Positions 9,314 through 18,245 of a stretch of DNA of 64,000 nt are shown piece after piece. The first letter of the stretch is position 1; every line of letters begins with the position of its first letter. This DNA comes from Bradyrhizobium sp. SK17 (GTDB lineage: Bacteria > Pseudomonadota > Alphaproteobacteria > Rhizobiales > Xanthobacteraceae), in assembly GCF_002831585.1 (NCBI RefSeq), contig NZ_CP025113.1, positions 3,487,001-3,551,000 of the forward strand, in the 5' to 3' direction. Below the pieces are notes generated by a model. That model was not told the DNA's origin, made no database searches, and worked only from the letters and a program-made list of their open reading frames with translations. The position numbers and the translations under genes were made by a program.

Positions 9314-10276
9314 GTGAACCGAAGCGTGTCGGCCTTTTTCACTGTGTGCTCGCTGACACTGGCCCTCTGCGTCGTGGTGAGTGTCGGTACGGTCCAGGCC
9401 GAACCAGCGCCCGGCGTGGTCAAGAATGTCACGATACGGACACCCCGCGATATCGGCTATTTTGCCGGCGATTTCGTCATCGTGGATGTTATTCTAACGC
9501 TCGCGCATGATGCTGAAATCGAGCCCGCGTCGCTGCCGCATCCCGGACCCGTCACCTATTGGCTCGATCTGCGAACGATCGATGTCGACGCGCGCAGTGA
9601 GGCCGACGTCCGGTTGGTCTCGCTGAAGATGGTCTATCAGAACTTCTACAACGCACTCGATGCGCGCCAGATGGAGATTCCGGCCTTCACCATCCGGATC
9701 CGGCTCGAGGGGGGCGCCGGCGCGATCACGGCGGATATTCCGGCCTGGACGATCGGCGTGTCGCCGTTGCGCGAGGTCGCGCCCGCACCCAAGGAAGATC
9801 CCAGGGATTACATGCGACCGGATCGCGCCGCGTTCTCCGTACAGGTCGAACGGCTCTGGCTGGAAACCGCGGTGGGGATAGCGGCTACGCTGCTCGCACT
9901 GATCTATCTCGCATTCGACCGCGCCTGGTGGCCATTTCACGCCCGTCCGGCGCGCGCTTTCGGCGGCGCTGTCTACCTGTTGCGCAAGCTGCGCCCGAAG
10001 CGTGACACCGATGAGGGCTATCTCGAGGCGCTGTTCATTCTGCATCGGGGCATCGATCAGACGGATCACCGCCGGGTCATGGCCGATGATGTGTCGGCAT
10101 TTCTTCAACGCCATGCGATCTTTCGGCCGCTGGAGGATTGCCTCAAGGAGTTCTTCGCTGCGTCCCGGCAGGCCTTCTTTGCCAGCAACACGGCGCGATC
10201 GCGGCAAGAATTCCCGTTCGATGCCATTGAAGCGTTCGCCCGGAAGATGGCCGAAGCGGAGCGGGCGCGGCCATGA
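9314..10276 (+). CDS. mxaA: MxaA, membrane-anchored calcium-insertion protein
   Basis: This is a 320-residue protein starting at a GTG just after the mxaS stop. A signal peptide or N-terminal membrane segment (VCSLTLALCVVVSVGTVQA) leads into a periplasmic beta-rich domain (about residues 30-170). A second membrane helix (AVGIAATLLALIYLAF, about 190-205) and a cytoplasmic C-terminal part follow. This layout matches MxaA, needed for active calcium-containing methanol dehydrogenase. It overlaps mxaC by 4 bases, implying translational coupling. Confidence 0.88.
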   Translation: MNRSVSAFFTVCSLTLALCVVVSVGTVQAEPAPGVVKNVTIRTPRDIGYFAGDFVIVDVILTLAHDAEIEPASLPHPGPVTYWLDLRTIDVDARSEADVRLVSLKMVYQNFYNALDARQMEIPAFTIRIRLEGGAGAITADIPAWTIGVSPLREVAPAPKEDPRDYMRPDRAAFSVQVERLWLETAVGIAATLLALIYLAFDRAWWPFHARPARAFGGAVYLLRKLRPKRDTDEGYLEALFILHRGIDQTDHRRVMADDVSAFLQRHAIFRPLEDCLKEFFAASRQAFFASNTARSRQEFPFDAIEAFARKMAEAERARP

Positions 10277-11304
10277 GCATCTGGATCGATCGCCCGTGGC
10301 TGCTGCCGCTCCTCGTCCTGGCGATCCTGCCGGCGGTCTTCTCCAGCCAGCGAACGTCGTATCTCGGCAGTTCGGCCGTCGTGCCGGCGGATTTCTTGTC
10401 CAGCCTCGTGCGGTTCGTGCTGCGTCTCGCAGGCGTGCTGGCGATTTCGCTGGTCGTCGTCGCCTTGTCGGGACCCTATCGGGAGGGGCAGACGGTCAGC
10501 CGCGTCGGGGAAGGGGCGCAGGTCGTCATCCTGCTCGATCGCAGCGGCAGCATGAACGACACCCTCGCCGGCACCACGCCGGCGGGCGGAGAAGAATCAA
10601 AGGCGGCTGCGACCAAGCGCCTGCTGCACGATTTTGTCGGCCGGCGGCCGCACGATCTGTTCGGGGTCGCCGCGTTCTCGACCGCGCCGATGCTGGTGCT
10701 GCCCTTGACCGACCATCACGACGCCGTACTCGCGGCGATCAATGCCAGCGATCGGCCGGGACTCGATTTCACCAACATGGCGCGTGGTCTCGGCATGGCG
10801 TTGTCGATGTTCGCGACCGATCGTGCCGATGAGCATCATGTGATCCTGCTGGTGTCCGACGGCGGCGCCGTGATCGAATCGCATGTCCAGGATCAGCTGC
10901 GCGCCGAGTTTCGCAAGTTCAAGACCGACCTCTATTTCCTCTTTCTGCGAACCGCCGGCAGCAAGGGAATGTTCGACAGACCGGGGCCGGACGACAACAC
11001 GCCGCAAGCCATGCCGGAGCGTTATCTCAACCTGTATTTCCAAACCCTCGAGATTCCCTACAAGGCGTTCCAGGCGGAGAATCCGCAGCAAGTCGAGGCG
11101 GCGATCCATCAGATCGACGCGCTCGAGCGTTATCCGATCACCTATACCGAGCGTTTGCCGCGTCGTGACCTGACCGGCTGGGCCTACGCGCTCGCCTGTC
11201 TCTGCATTCTGATCCTTGTCGCAGCCAAGCTGTGCGAGGTGCGGCTTATCTCGCGCCGGTCTTCGGCGCCGTCTGTCCCTACAACGCTGGATGTTGCCGC
11301 ATGA
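10273..11304 (+). CDS. mxaC: MxaC, VWA-domain membrane protein
   Basis: This is a 343-residue protein with two N-terminal membrane segments (residues about 10-24 and 50-70). A von Willebrand A domain follows, with an intact metal-ion-dependent adhesion site (DRSGSMND) and a matching VSDGG motif. A C-terminal membrane helix (AYALACLCILILVAAKL) completes the BatA/BatB-like topology. It is part of the MoxR-DUF58-VWA maturation set for methanol dehydrogenase. The gene overlaps mxaA and mxaK by 4 bases at each end. Confidence 0.9.
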   Translation: MSIWIDRPWLLPLLVLAILPAVFSSQRTSYLGSSAVVPADFLSSLVRFVLRLAGVLAISLVVVALSGPYREGQTVSRVGEGAQVVILLDRSGSMNDTLAGTTPAGGEESKAAATKRLLHDFVGRRPHDLFGVAAFSTAPMLVLPLTDHHDAVLAAINASDRPGLDFTNMARGLGMALSMFATDRADEHHVILLVSDGGAVIESHVQDQLRAEFRKFKTDLYFLFLRTAGSKGMFDRPGPDDNTPQAMPERYLNLYFQTLEIPYKAFQAENPQQVEAAIHQIDALERYPITYTERLPRRDLTGWAYALACLCILILVAAKLCEVRLISRRSSAPSVPTTLDVAA

Positions 11305-11876
11305 GGGCGCCGGCACGAGCGTGGCGACAATTGAGGCCGCGCCTGATCGTGATCCTCCCGGCCGCGCTCGGGTTGCTGACGCTTGGCCTAGTGGTTATCG
11401 ATTTTCGTTCCTACGCAACGAACCGCGTAATCCGGGAGTTGAAGCAGAACCGCGACGTCGTGGTCTCGACGGGCGCAAGGCCGGAGGCGCTGCTGGCGCG
11501 GATCGAATTCCTGCTGTCGCATGACCGGATCGACGAGGTGCAGCCGTTGGCTGAAGCGTTGGACAAGACCGGATCGGAGCAGATCATGGCTGCCGCCCAC
11601 TACAACTTTGCCAACGGGCGATTGCGGCAGGCCTTCGATCTACTCACGCAGGGCAAGATCGATGCTGCCGGTCCGCTGGTCGTGCTTGCCCGGCAGGAAT
11701 ATCGCCGCGCGCTGACGTCGGTGCCGGATGATTGGGACGCTAAATTCAACCTCGACGTCGCCTCGCGTCTGATCCGCGATTTTCCTTCCTTCGAGCGCAC
11801 GGCTGGCGATACCGTGAAAACGGATCGCAAGAAGATTTGGGCCGACATTCCGGGTGTGCCGAAAGGACTGCCGTGA
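11301..11876 (+). CDS. mxaK: MxaK
   Basis: This is a 191-residue protein using the ATG at 11301, which overlaps the mxaC stop as ATGA; an upstream extension into mxaC is rejected. A single N-terminal membrane anchor (LIVILPAALGLLTLGLVVI) precedes a helical, TPR-like periplasmic domain (ARIEFLLSHDRIDEVQPLAEALD). Position and size match MxaK of the calcium-insertion set. Sequence conservation in this family is low, so the call rests mainly on gene order and topology. Confidence 0.82.
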   Translation: MRAPARAWRQLRPRLIVILPAALGLLTLGLVVIDFRSYATNRVIRELKQNRDVVVSTGARPEALLARIEFLLSHDRIDEVQPLAEALDKTGSEQIMAAAHYNFANGRLRQAFDLLTQGKIDAAGPLVVLARQEYRRALTSVPDDWDAKFNLDVASRLIRDFPSFERTAGDTVKTDRKKIWADIPGVPKGLP

Positions 11877-12874
11877 TGTCGACGATCCCTGACGCTCTGC
11901 GGCGCGCCTGCCACGACAATATCGGCGATCCCCGGACTCTAGTGCTGATTGCGGCACTGGCCTTCGGGCTTGTTGCCGCGGTCCTGCCGCCGATTGCAAC
12001 CACCCGAAGCGGGGTCGACATTCTCATCGTCGTCGATATCACGGGCAGCATGAACACGCGCGACTATCAGGTCGCGGGTCAGCCGGTCAGCCGGCTTGAC
12101 GTTGCCAAGGCTGCGTTGAAGCAGATGATCGGCGACTTGCCGTGCCCGAGCCGCGTGGGCCTTGCGCTGTTCAGTGAGCGGATTCCCTTTCTGCTCTTCG
12201 AGCCGATCGATGTGTGCGAGGATTATGGCGCCGTCGGCGGCGCGATCGATGCGATCAATTGGCGCGAGGCGTGGGATGGTGACAGCCACATCGCCTCCGG
12301 ACTGTTCCGCGCCATCGAGATGGCAAAGGGACTGAAAAGCGATCTCGTCTTCATCACCGATGGGCAGGAGGCTCCGCCACTGCCGCTCTCGGGAGGACCT
12401 GCTTTTGACGGTCAGGTTGGCGCGGTGAAGGGTGTCATTGTCGGCGCCGGCGGCTACGCGCTGTCGCCGATTCCCAAGTTCGACGATCGCGGCGATGAGA
12501 TCGGGTTCTGGGGTGTAGATGACGTGCCACATGAAAACCGGTTCGGTCCGCCACCCGCCGATGCTGCGAGCCGACCGGGATACGAGCCGCGGAATGCGCC
12601 GTTCGGTGCGGTCGCGGCCAAGGGAACCGAGCATCTGTCGTCGGTTCGCGAACCTTATCTGAAATCACGGGCAGCCGAGATCGGGTTGGCTTACGCGCAT
12701 ATGGCTGATGCCGGCGGGCTCGCCGATGCCTTGCTACCGGTCGCGACCCGGCATTTCAGCAAAGGCTACGCCGATTGGCGATGGCTGCCCGGTGCTCTCG
12801 CGCTGGTCGCGCTGCTGATCCTTTACGGGGTTTTCCCCACGCTTGATCGTCAACTGCACTGGAAGAGGACATGA
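11876..12874 (+). CDS. mxaL: MxaL, VWA-domain membrane protein
   Basis: This is a 332-residue second VWA protein of the operon. The ATG at 11876 overlaps the mxaK stop (TGATG); a GTG at 11873 is an alternative one codon earlier. One N-terminal membrane helix (LVLIAALAFGLVAAVLPP), a VWA domain with the metal-site motif DITGSMN and ITDGQEAPP, and a C-terminal helix (LPGALALVALLILYGVFP) are visible. MxaL acts with MxaA, C and K in producing calcium-loaded methanol dehydrogenase. It overlaps mxaD by 4 bases. Confidence 0.88.
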   Translation: MSTIPDALRRACHDNIGDPRTLVLIAALAFGLVAAVLPPIATTRSGVDILIVVDITGSMNTRDYQVAGQPVSRLDVAKAALKQMIGDLPCPSRVGLALFSERIPFLLFEPIDVCEDYGAVGGAIDAINWREAWDGDSHIASGLFRAIEMAKGLKSDLVFITDGQEAPPLPLSGGPAFDGQVGAVKGVIVGAGGYALSPIPKFDDRGDEIGFWGVDDVPHENRFGPPPADAASRPGYEPRNAPFGAVAAKGTEHLSSVREPYLKSRAAEIGLAYAHMADAGGLADALLPVATRHFSKGYADWRWLPGALALVALLILYGVFPTLDRQLHWKRT

Positions 12875-13392
12875 TGCGTTCGCTGCTGATCACTCTTGGC
12901 TTCTTTGTTCTTACCACCTCGGCGCTGGCGCATGGTCCGACGCCGCAGAAGGTCGACGAGACCATCGACATCAACGCTCCCCCGTCGGCGGTTTGGGCGA
13001 TCGCTGGAGACTATGCCGGCGTCTCGAAATGGAATTCCGAGCTGAAGACCAGCACCGGTACCAACAAGAAGCGGGTCATGACGTTCAAGAACGGCGAGAT
13101 GCTCGAGGAAGAGGTCGATGAGTATGACCCGGCTCACATGACCTACACTTACCGGATGCTCAATCCGAACTTGAAGGCGTTGCCGGCGAGTTCCTATTCG
13201 GCCACGCTGGTCGTGACGCCCGGCAAGCAGGGCGGCAGCCAGGTCGAATGGTACGCCCACGTCTATCGCGGCGATACCGAGAATGAGCCGCCGGAAGAGT
13301 TGAACGACGCCGCCGCCAAGCAGGCGTTGGCGAGGCTGTTTCGCGCCGGGCTTGATGGCATCAAGGCGATGGCCGAAGGAGCGGGGCATTGA
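12871..13392 (+). CDS. mxaD: MxaD, periplasmic SRPBCC/START-like protein
   Basis: This is a 173-residue precursor with a signal peptide (LLITLGFFVLTTSALA) followed by a polyketide-cyclase/START-type domain: DETIDINAPPSAVWAIAGDY near the front and a long amphipathic C-terminal helix (AKQALARLFRAGLDGIKAMAE). In Methylobacterium MxaD stimulates electron transfer between methanol dehydrogenase and cytochrome cL. It is the last gene of the tightly coupled mxaR-S-A-C-K-L-D run. A strong hairpin follows it. Confidence 0.9.
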   Translation: MMRSLLITLGFFVLTTSALAHGPTPQKVDETIDINAPPSAVWAIAGDYAGVSKWNSELKTSTGTNKKRVMTFKNGEMLEEEVDEYDPAHMTYTYRMLNPNLKALPASSYSATLVVTPGKQGGSQVEWYAHVYRGDTENEPPEELNDAAAKQALARLFRAGLDGIKAMAEGAGH

Positions 13393-13443
13393 AGTCAGGC
13401 GTCCAACGCGATCGCTGTGAATGCCAGCGCCCGCCTGGTTAAG

Positions 13444-13469
13444 ACGGCAACGATTTCCATCGTTGCCGT
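13444..13469 (+). other. hairpin downstream of mxaD
   Basis: A perfect 11-bp stem (ACGGCAACGAT / ATCGTTGCCGT) with the 4-base loop TTCC lies between mxaD and the lipoprotein gene. There is no T-run after it, so it may be a factor-assisted terminator or an mRNA 3'-end stabiliser rather than a classical intrinsic terminator. Confidence 0.7.
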
Positions 13470-13495
13470 GAGGCGAGCTGGATGCGGAGGGTTCG

Positions 13496-14020
13496 ATGAC
13501 CATCGCGGGCTTTCGCCTGAACACCGTCATTTCGTTTGTCTTGCTACTGTTCATGGTCAGTCTTGGCGCCTGCAACGAAGAATCTGAGCCGCCGAAATGG
13601 AAGACTGTCGTGGTCAAGGAGCAGACCAAACTGCCGGAATGGCTGACCATCAAGGACAGGGTGGATCCTGCAGTTTGGCTCAGAAGTCGTGAAGTCGGTC
13701 ATGAGGTCCTGCCGACCGATCCGGAGGTCGATCGGCTCCGCCGCGCGCTCGGCCAGGCTCGCACTCGCTTCGTCGAAGATGAGCGCATGATCGCCAACCG
13801 CACGGCGCAAACCAGCGACATGCTGGCTGAAGCACGTCAGCCCGAACGCGTCGTTGACACCATGACCGGCTTGATCGATGTCGCGGATACGACACCGAAC
13901 AGGAAGCTGTATGGTGACATGTGCCAGCAATACCTGAACATGCGAAAGTCGGGCGCGGACCGGACTGAGGCGCTTCAACGGTTGACGGAGTCCTACAAAG
14001 ATCAGGACGATCTCAGATGA
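13496..14020 (+). CDS. small lipoprotein downstream of mxaD, function unknown
   Basis: This is a 174-residue protein. The ATG at 13496 has a strong GGAGG at 13486-13490. A type II signal peptide (ISFVLLLFMVSLGAC) ends in a lipobox with Cys at about residue 26, predicting a lipid-anchored periplasmic protein. The rest is charged and helical, with no domain I recognise. It lies 103 bases after mxaD, behind a hairpin, with the same orientation. It could correspond to the poorly characterised MxaE/MxaH-type genes that follow mxaD in other methylotrophs, but the sequence alone does not settle that. Confidence 0.75.
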   Translation: MTIAGFRLNTVISFVLLLFMVSLGACNEESEPPKWKTVVVKEQTKLPEWLTIKDRVDPAVWLRSREVGHEVLPTDPEVDRLRRALGQARTRFVEDERMIANRTAQTSDMLAEARQPERVVDTMTGLIDVADTTPNRKLYGDMCQQYLNMRKSGADRTEALQRLTESYKDQDDLR

Positions 14021-14881
14021 TCGAGCCGGAGAGGGGCGTGAAGCAGCCTTCTCGCGAGTGACTCGCAATCGTACGTCCGCGAGACCAGTCTTTGTAATGC
14101 TTCGCGCGGCATTCAAGCCATACATTGACTGAAGGGTCCAAGATCGTGCGGCGGCCTTTCGTTGTTCGTAGCAGCCAGGCATTTGCAACCGCTGCATCGG
14201 CGGCCGAGAGCATCACTCTTGTCGAGAAGAGCCTCAACGAAATCGCGAACGATCCGAGCATGCCTGAGATTGCGAACGGTGGGTGATGATTGACCGTGGG
14301 CAACCCCCAGGGAGGGTCAATATTGTCCGGCATTGCCAACGCACTCCTGAATGGGCGCGTCGGCAGTCTGGAGCTATGTCTTCCTTTGATAGGAAACACG
14401 GATAGGCGACCAATTCGCTGGCCATAGCGTCTAGCCGGCACGCTTGGCTTGTCCGACGCGCTCCCTTTTCATTCTGAATCGCCTTGTAACCTATTGATCC
14501 AACTGGAGACGCAAACCGCTCGAAATTCAGAATAGCCGCTGATTTTCTTCGAGATCCGAGCGGATTTTGATTCCGCCATTCGGAGGTTCGATCCCTCCCG
14601 CCCCAGCCAGCTGCAAGCCTATGATCTTGTTGGGATAATGACTTGACTTCGAGGCGGGATTCGAGGCCATTCACAAAGCGGATCTGCCCGGTCATTTGGA
14701 CATGCCGTGCTGTTCCCGTGGCTATCGCCGCGAGGCGAGGGGCGATTCGATCACGGCGGTCGTCTCGACCGCCGACGAAACAGCATGATGAGCCAGACGC
14801 GCGCGCCATGGCACGCAGCAAAGGCACCTACGTAAGTTGTTGAAATCTCAGTAAATGCTGGGCCTCCATCACGAAGGGCGG
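14021..14881. other. 861-base gene-poor border with tRNA remnant
   Basis: This stretch separates the mxa block from the next operon. Apart from the tRNA-Gln 3' half at 14560-14609 I find no supported gene. A 53-codon plus-strand frame (14125-14286) and minus-strand frames of 142 and 197 codons have no recognisable domain or ribosome site. The low gene content and the tRNA remnant fit an island boundary or decayed DNA. Confidence 0.6.
14560..14609 (+). pseudogene. truncated tRNA-Gln(UUG), 3' half; candidate integration (att) scar
   Basis: These 50 bases fold exactly as the second half of a tRNA. The anticodon stem is GCGGA/TCCGC with a 7-base loop TTTTGAT (anticodon TTG, Gln), followed by variable loop CATTC. 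The T-stem GGAGG/CCTCC has loop TTCGATC, followed by acceptor strand CGCCCCA, discriminator G and encoded CCA. Nothing before 14560 resembles the D-arm or the matching 5' acceptor strand (expected TGGGGCG), so the gene is cut at the anticodon stem. Exact 3' halves of tRNA genes are the usual product of integrase-mediated island insertion. Confidence 0.85.
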
Positions 14882-15361
14882 CTAGTTTTCGGTCCTGGCC
14901 GTGGGCGGGTTTCCGGTCAGCGCACTTGCTGCACCGGCACTGATCGCCTTGAACGACGCGGTCGTGCTGAACGTGCCACGCCCAACGGCGTAGACCTCGC
15001 CCTTGTCGTCGCTGATCTCGACGTCGGCGACCGACAACGCCTTGCCGGCTCGCACCAGCCTTCCGGTGGCGATCAGATCGATCTTCGCCGGCGATTTCAG
15101 GAAGTCGACGCGGAAGTTCGCTGTCGGGGTCGGACGTCCGGTCTTCAGGCCGCAGGCGACCGCACCGGCGACATCGATCAGCGCAGCGATGACGCCACCA
15201 TGGTAGACGCCGGCATCGGGGAAGATGCTGAGCGCCGGGCTATAGGGCAGACGCAGCACCACGAGTCCGGCGACATCGTCCGCCCGGTCGAGCTTCAGCC
15301 CGATGAACTGGTGAAAGGCGGCCGTTTCCACAATGCGGCGGAATGCATCGACATCGAGCAT
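14882..15361 (-). CDS. PaaI-type hotdog-fold thioesterase
   Basis: This is a 159-residue protein from the ATG at 15359-15361; a TTG two codons upstream would overlap the preceding gene. The central VYHGGVIAALIDVAGAVACG segment carries the His-Gly-Gly motif of acyl-CoA/phenylacetyl-CoA thioesterases, and the ATANFRVDFLKSPA-type strand follows. It probably hydrolyses acyl- or aryl-CoA esters made by the adjacent CoA ligase, as a salvage or release step. It is the last gene of a three-gene leftward operon. Confidence 0.85.
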   Translation of the reverse strand: MLDVDAFRRIVETAAFHQFIGLKLDRADDVAGLVVLRLPYSPALSIFPDAGVYHGGVIAALIDVAGAVACGLKTGRPTPTANFRVDFLKSPAKIDLIATGRLVRAGKALSVADVEISDDKGEVYAVGRGTFSTTASFKAISAGAASALTGNPPTARTEN

Positions 15362-15363
15362 GA

Positions 15364-17190
15364 TCAAGAGACCTTGTTGGCGGGAGTGACTTCGAAGGCA
15401 AACGCGAATGCGCCGAGTGCGTCCTCGATCGGTTGCACGTGCCGCGCAGCAGCGCGCACGTGAACGAGGAAGCCGTGGCGCGGATGAGGGAAGATGGCGA
15501 CGGAGGCCATCTGGTCGGCGCCAGTGATGGCGTGGATGAGGCGTTCGACGACGCGTTGCGTGATATCCAATTTGAGCGGCTGCTTGTGCACCTTGCCGAC
15601 GGCGGTGACCGGCAGTTGCGGAAGGATGATGATCTCCTTCGGGATCGCGGCGCGCTCCTGGATGCGCTGCGATGCGAAGGCGAGCAGTTCCGCTTCACCT
15701 GCGGCAGCACCCGGATGCAACTGGACATAGGCCACCGGAATTTCCCCGGCATAGGCGTCGGGCCTGCCAACCGCTGCCGCCACGGCGACGCTGTCGTGTG
15801 CCGCGAGCGCATTCTCGATCATGCCGGGATCGATGCCGTGCCCGCCGCGCTTGATCAATTCCTTCGCACGTCCGGTCACCCAGACGAAGCCGTCGCGATC
15901 GACACGGCCGAGGTCGCCGGTGTCGAGCCAGCCATCGGAAAAAAAGGGCTGCTCGCCTGCATGTCGGTTGAGATAGCCGGAGAACACCGTAGGGCCACGG
16001 ATCGCCAGTACGCCGATGTCGTCGCCGGCATCGCCGATCGCACGGCCGTTCGCGTCGGTCCGCATGGCGCGGACTTCGCAATAGGGGAGCGCCAGCCCGA
16101 CGGAGCCCCGTCGATTGACGCCGTAACAGGGGCCGCTGGTGACGGCGAGCGTCGCCTCCGTCAAGCCCCACGGTTCGACCACGGGAACGCCGAGGCCATC
16201 GTTCAGGCGTTCGCCGACCGCGCGCGGCAAGGCCGCCGCGCCGTTGATCAGCAGGCGGAGGTGGGGCAGGCCGGCGCGATCGGGCAGGTTGGCGGCAAGT
16301 TGCGCCATGACCGTCGGCGGGCCGACGACCACGCTGACGCCATGGTGGGCGATGGTCGCCGGGAGCGCCGCGACGACGCCTTCGCCGCGATAGCCGAGCG
16401 GCCCGAGGACTAGGATGCTGCTGCCGGCACTGAGGGGAAACAACGAGCAGGCGAACAGGCCGCCGACATGGAACATCGGCATCGCGCATAGCACGCGATC
16501 CCGCGCGGCGTAGCCGTAGCCGAAGCAGGATATCAGCGCCGCAGCCGCGAGATTGTGTGCGGTCAGCGGTACGAACTTCGGCAGGCCGGTCGTTCCGCCG
16601 GTGTGGAACAGCGCGACCTGGTCCTGCGGTGCCCGCGACCGCAGCGGCGGAGCATCGGCAGGTGCGACCGGCAGACGTGCCGTGTCGATCTCGATCAGCG
16701 CGATTGCCCGTTGCTCGCAATCCGCGCGCAATGTCGCCAGCATCTTCGCCAGTGCCGGTGGCGGGTCGGTCGGCACGAGCAGCACCCTGGCGCCGCTCTC
16801 TGCGATCAGCGTCACGACCTGCGCTGGCTCGAGGTAGAGGTTGATCGGCGCGAGCGTTGCCACGGCCAGGGCGGCGATCGCTGTGGCGACGGTCGCCGGA
16901 CCATTCGGCAGCAGCGTCGCCACGACGTCGTCAGGGCCAACGCCGGCTTGCTTCAGCCGCACGGCGATGGCGCGTGCGCCGTCGCACAGCTGTCGCCGCG
17001 ACGTGGTGGCAACCGCATCGCCGGCGCGCCCTGAGGGAATGTACTCAATGGCGTCCGCCTCGCCATCGCAATCGGCGTGCGATGTGATCATGGCGACGAT
17101 GTCGCGGCCAGCGATCCGCTGCGCGAGCGGGACTGCGGCGAACGCCGCGACGTCGGCAGCCGTCGCGAAGCGGTGAGGGGGGCTGTTCAT
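15364..17190 (-). CDS. AMP-dependent acyl-CoA synthetase/ligase
   Basis: This is a 608-residue adenylate-forming enzyme. The phosphate-binding loop LFHTGGTTGLPK, the A5-like GLTEATLAVTSG, the DTGDLGRVDRDGFVWVTGR hinge region and the C-terminal catalytic lysine in GKVHK are all present, so it should be active. The substrate is not predictable: the acyl pocket region (MPMFHVGGLFAC) is of the general fatty-acyl/aryl type. The ATG at 17188-17190 lies 18 bases after the oxidoreductase gene and the stop nearly touches the thioesterase gene. A CoA ligase paired with a thioesterase and an alcohol/quinone oxidoreductase suggests degradation of a short or aromatic acid. Confidence 0.88.
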   Translation of the reverse strand: MNSPPHRFATAADVAAFAAVPLAQRIAGRDIVAMITSHADCDGEADAIEYIPSGRAGDAVATTSRRQLCDGARAIAVRLKQAGVGPDDVVATLLPNGPATVATAIAALAVATLAPINLYLEPAQVVTLIAESGARVLLVPTDPPPALAKMLATLRADCEQRAIALIEIDTARLPVAPADAPPLRSRAPQDQVALFHTGGTTGLPKFVPLTAHNLAAAALISCFGYGYAARDRVLCAMPMFHVGGLFACSLFPLSAGSSILVLGPLGYRGEGVVAALPATIAHHGVSVVVGPPTVMAQLAANLPDRAGLPHLRLLINGAAALPRAVGERLNDGLGVPVVEPWGLTEATLAVTSGPCYGVNRRGSVGLALPYCEVRAMRTDANGRAIGDAGDDIGVLAIRGPTVFSGYLNRHAGEQPFFSDGWLDTGDLGRVDRDGFVWVTGRAKELIKRGGHGIDPGMIENALAAHDSVAVAAAVGRPDAYAGEIPVAYVQLHPGAAAGEAELLAFASQRIQERAAIPKEIIILPQLPVTAVGKVHKQPLKLDITQRVVERLIHAITGADQMASVAIFPHPRHGFLVHVRAAARHVQPIEDALGAFAFAFEVTPANKVS

Positions 17191-17208
17191 CCTGTCACCT
17201 TCTTCCGA

Positions 17209-18216
17209 TCAGGGCTTCACGATGACCTTGCCGACAACGGCGCGCTCCTCGATGGCACGCACCGCGGCGATGCCGTCCGACAGCGCGCATACCCGATCGA
17301 TCGGCGGATCGAGCAGTCCCCGCGCGACAAGGCCAAGGCATGCCTCCTGATCCGAGCGATCCCAGCCGGTCGAACCGATGATGCTCATTTCCGACATGAA
17401 CAGGTAGGGGATATCGGTGACGGCGGCATAGCCACCGGTGCCCCCGCAGCACAACAACCGGCCGAAACGCCTGACGCAGCGCATCGATGGCGCCCAGGTG
17501 TCGCCCGCGGTGAAGTTCACGACGACATCGACGCCGCCGCCGCGCAGCAGGCTGCCGGTCGTTTCACGGACATATTTGTCGATCTTGACGGCACTGTAGT
17601 TGATGGTTTCGTCGGCGCCGAGGTCGCGCAGCCGTGCGCACTTGTCGTCGCTGCCCGCGGCGGCGATGACCTTGCAGCCGGCGAGCTTCGCCAACAGCAC
17701 GCAAGCGGTTCCGACGCCGCCCGACGCGCCGAGCACGAGCACGGTTTCGCCGGCCTTGATCTGTCCGCGGGTGTGCAACATGCGGTGCGCGGTACCGTAG
17801 GCGCAAGGAAGTGCCGCAGCCTTTTCGTCGGGGACGTCGTCGGGGATGCGCATCAACTGGCTGGCGCGAACCGTGCAGTACTCGGCCATCGCGCCATTGC
17901 GCGTCTCGCCGAGCATCTCGAACTGGCCAGTGCTCCAGTCGACGTGATGCGACACCGGCAGCACACGCTCGCCGACCGTCCAGCCTTCGACGCCATCCCC
18001 GAGCTTGTCGATTACGCCGGCACAATCGCCGCCGGTAACTCCCGGCAGTTCGACCTTGATGCCGGGCATGCCGCGCCGGGAAAAGATGTCGAGGTAATTG
18101 AGACCGCAGGCGCGGACCCGCAGGCGGACCCAGCCGGGTGCAGGCTCGGGCCGCGGCAGGTCGCCATACTGCAAAACTGACAAGTCGCCGTGCGTTTCGA
18201 AAAAAACCGCCTTCAT
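17209..18216 (-). CDS. zinc-type alcohol dehydrogenase / quinone oxidoreductase family protein
   Basis: This is a 335-residue MDR-superfamily NAD(P)H oxidoreductase starting at the ATG at 18214-18216; a longer reading into the divergent promoter is rejected. It has the GroES-like N-domain (GLNYLDIFSRRGMPGIKVELPGVTGGDCAG) and the Rossmann motif VLVLGASGGVGTA at about residues 150-162. It is the first gene of the leftward operon with the acyl-CoA synthetase and thioesterase. Its promoter region contains a 17-bp palindrome shared with the divergent ABC importer operon. The substrate is unknown. Confidence 0.85.
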   Translation of the reverse strand: MKAVFFETHGDLSVLQYGDLPRPEPAPGWVRLRVRACGLNYLDIFSRRGMPGIKVELPGVTGGDCAGVIDKLGDGVEGWTVGERVLPVSHHVDWSTGQFEMLGETRNGAMAEYCTVRASQLMRIPDDVPDEKAAALPCAYGTAHRMLHTRGQIKAGETVLVLGASGGVGTACVLLAKLAGCKVIAAAGSDDKCARLRDLGADETINYSAVKIDKYVRETTGSLLRGGGVDVVVNFTAGDTWAPSMRCVRRFGRLLCCGGTGGYAAVTDIPYLFMSEMSIIGSTGWDRSDQEACLGLVARGLLDPPIDRVCALSDGIAAVRAIEERAVVGKVIVKP

Positions 18217-18245
18217 TTGCGCCTCAATCCGCTCAACAAATCCTC

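Noticed and set aside
14125..14286. 53-codon plus-strand frame (TTG start, ends ANGG)
   Set aside because: Composition looks moderately protein-like, but there is no ribosome site, no known domain, and it lies in a decayed border region.
14013..14827. minus-strand frames of 142 and 197 codons over the tRNA remnant region
   Set aside because: They overlap the lipoprotein stop and the tRNA fragment, and show no domain, so they are treated as chance frames.
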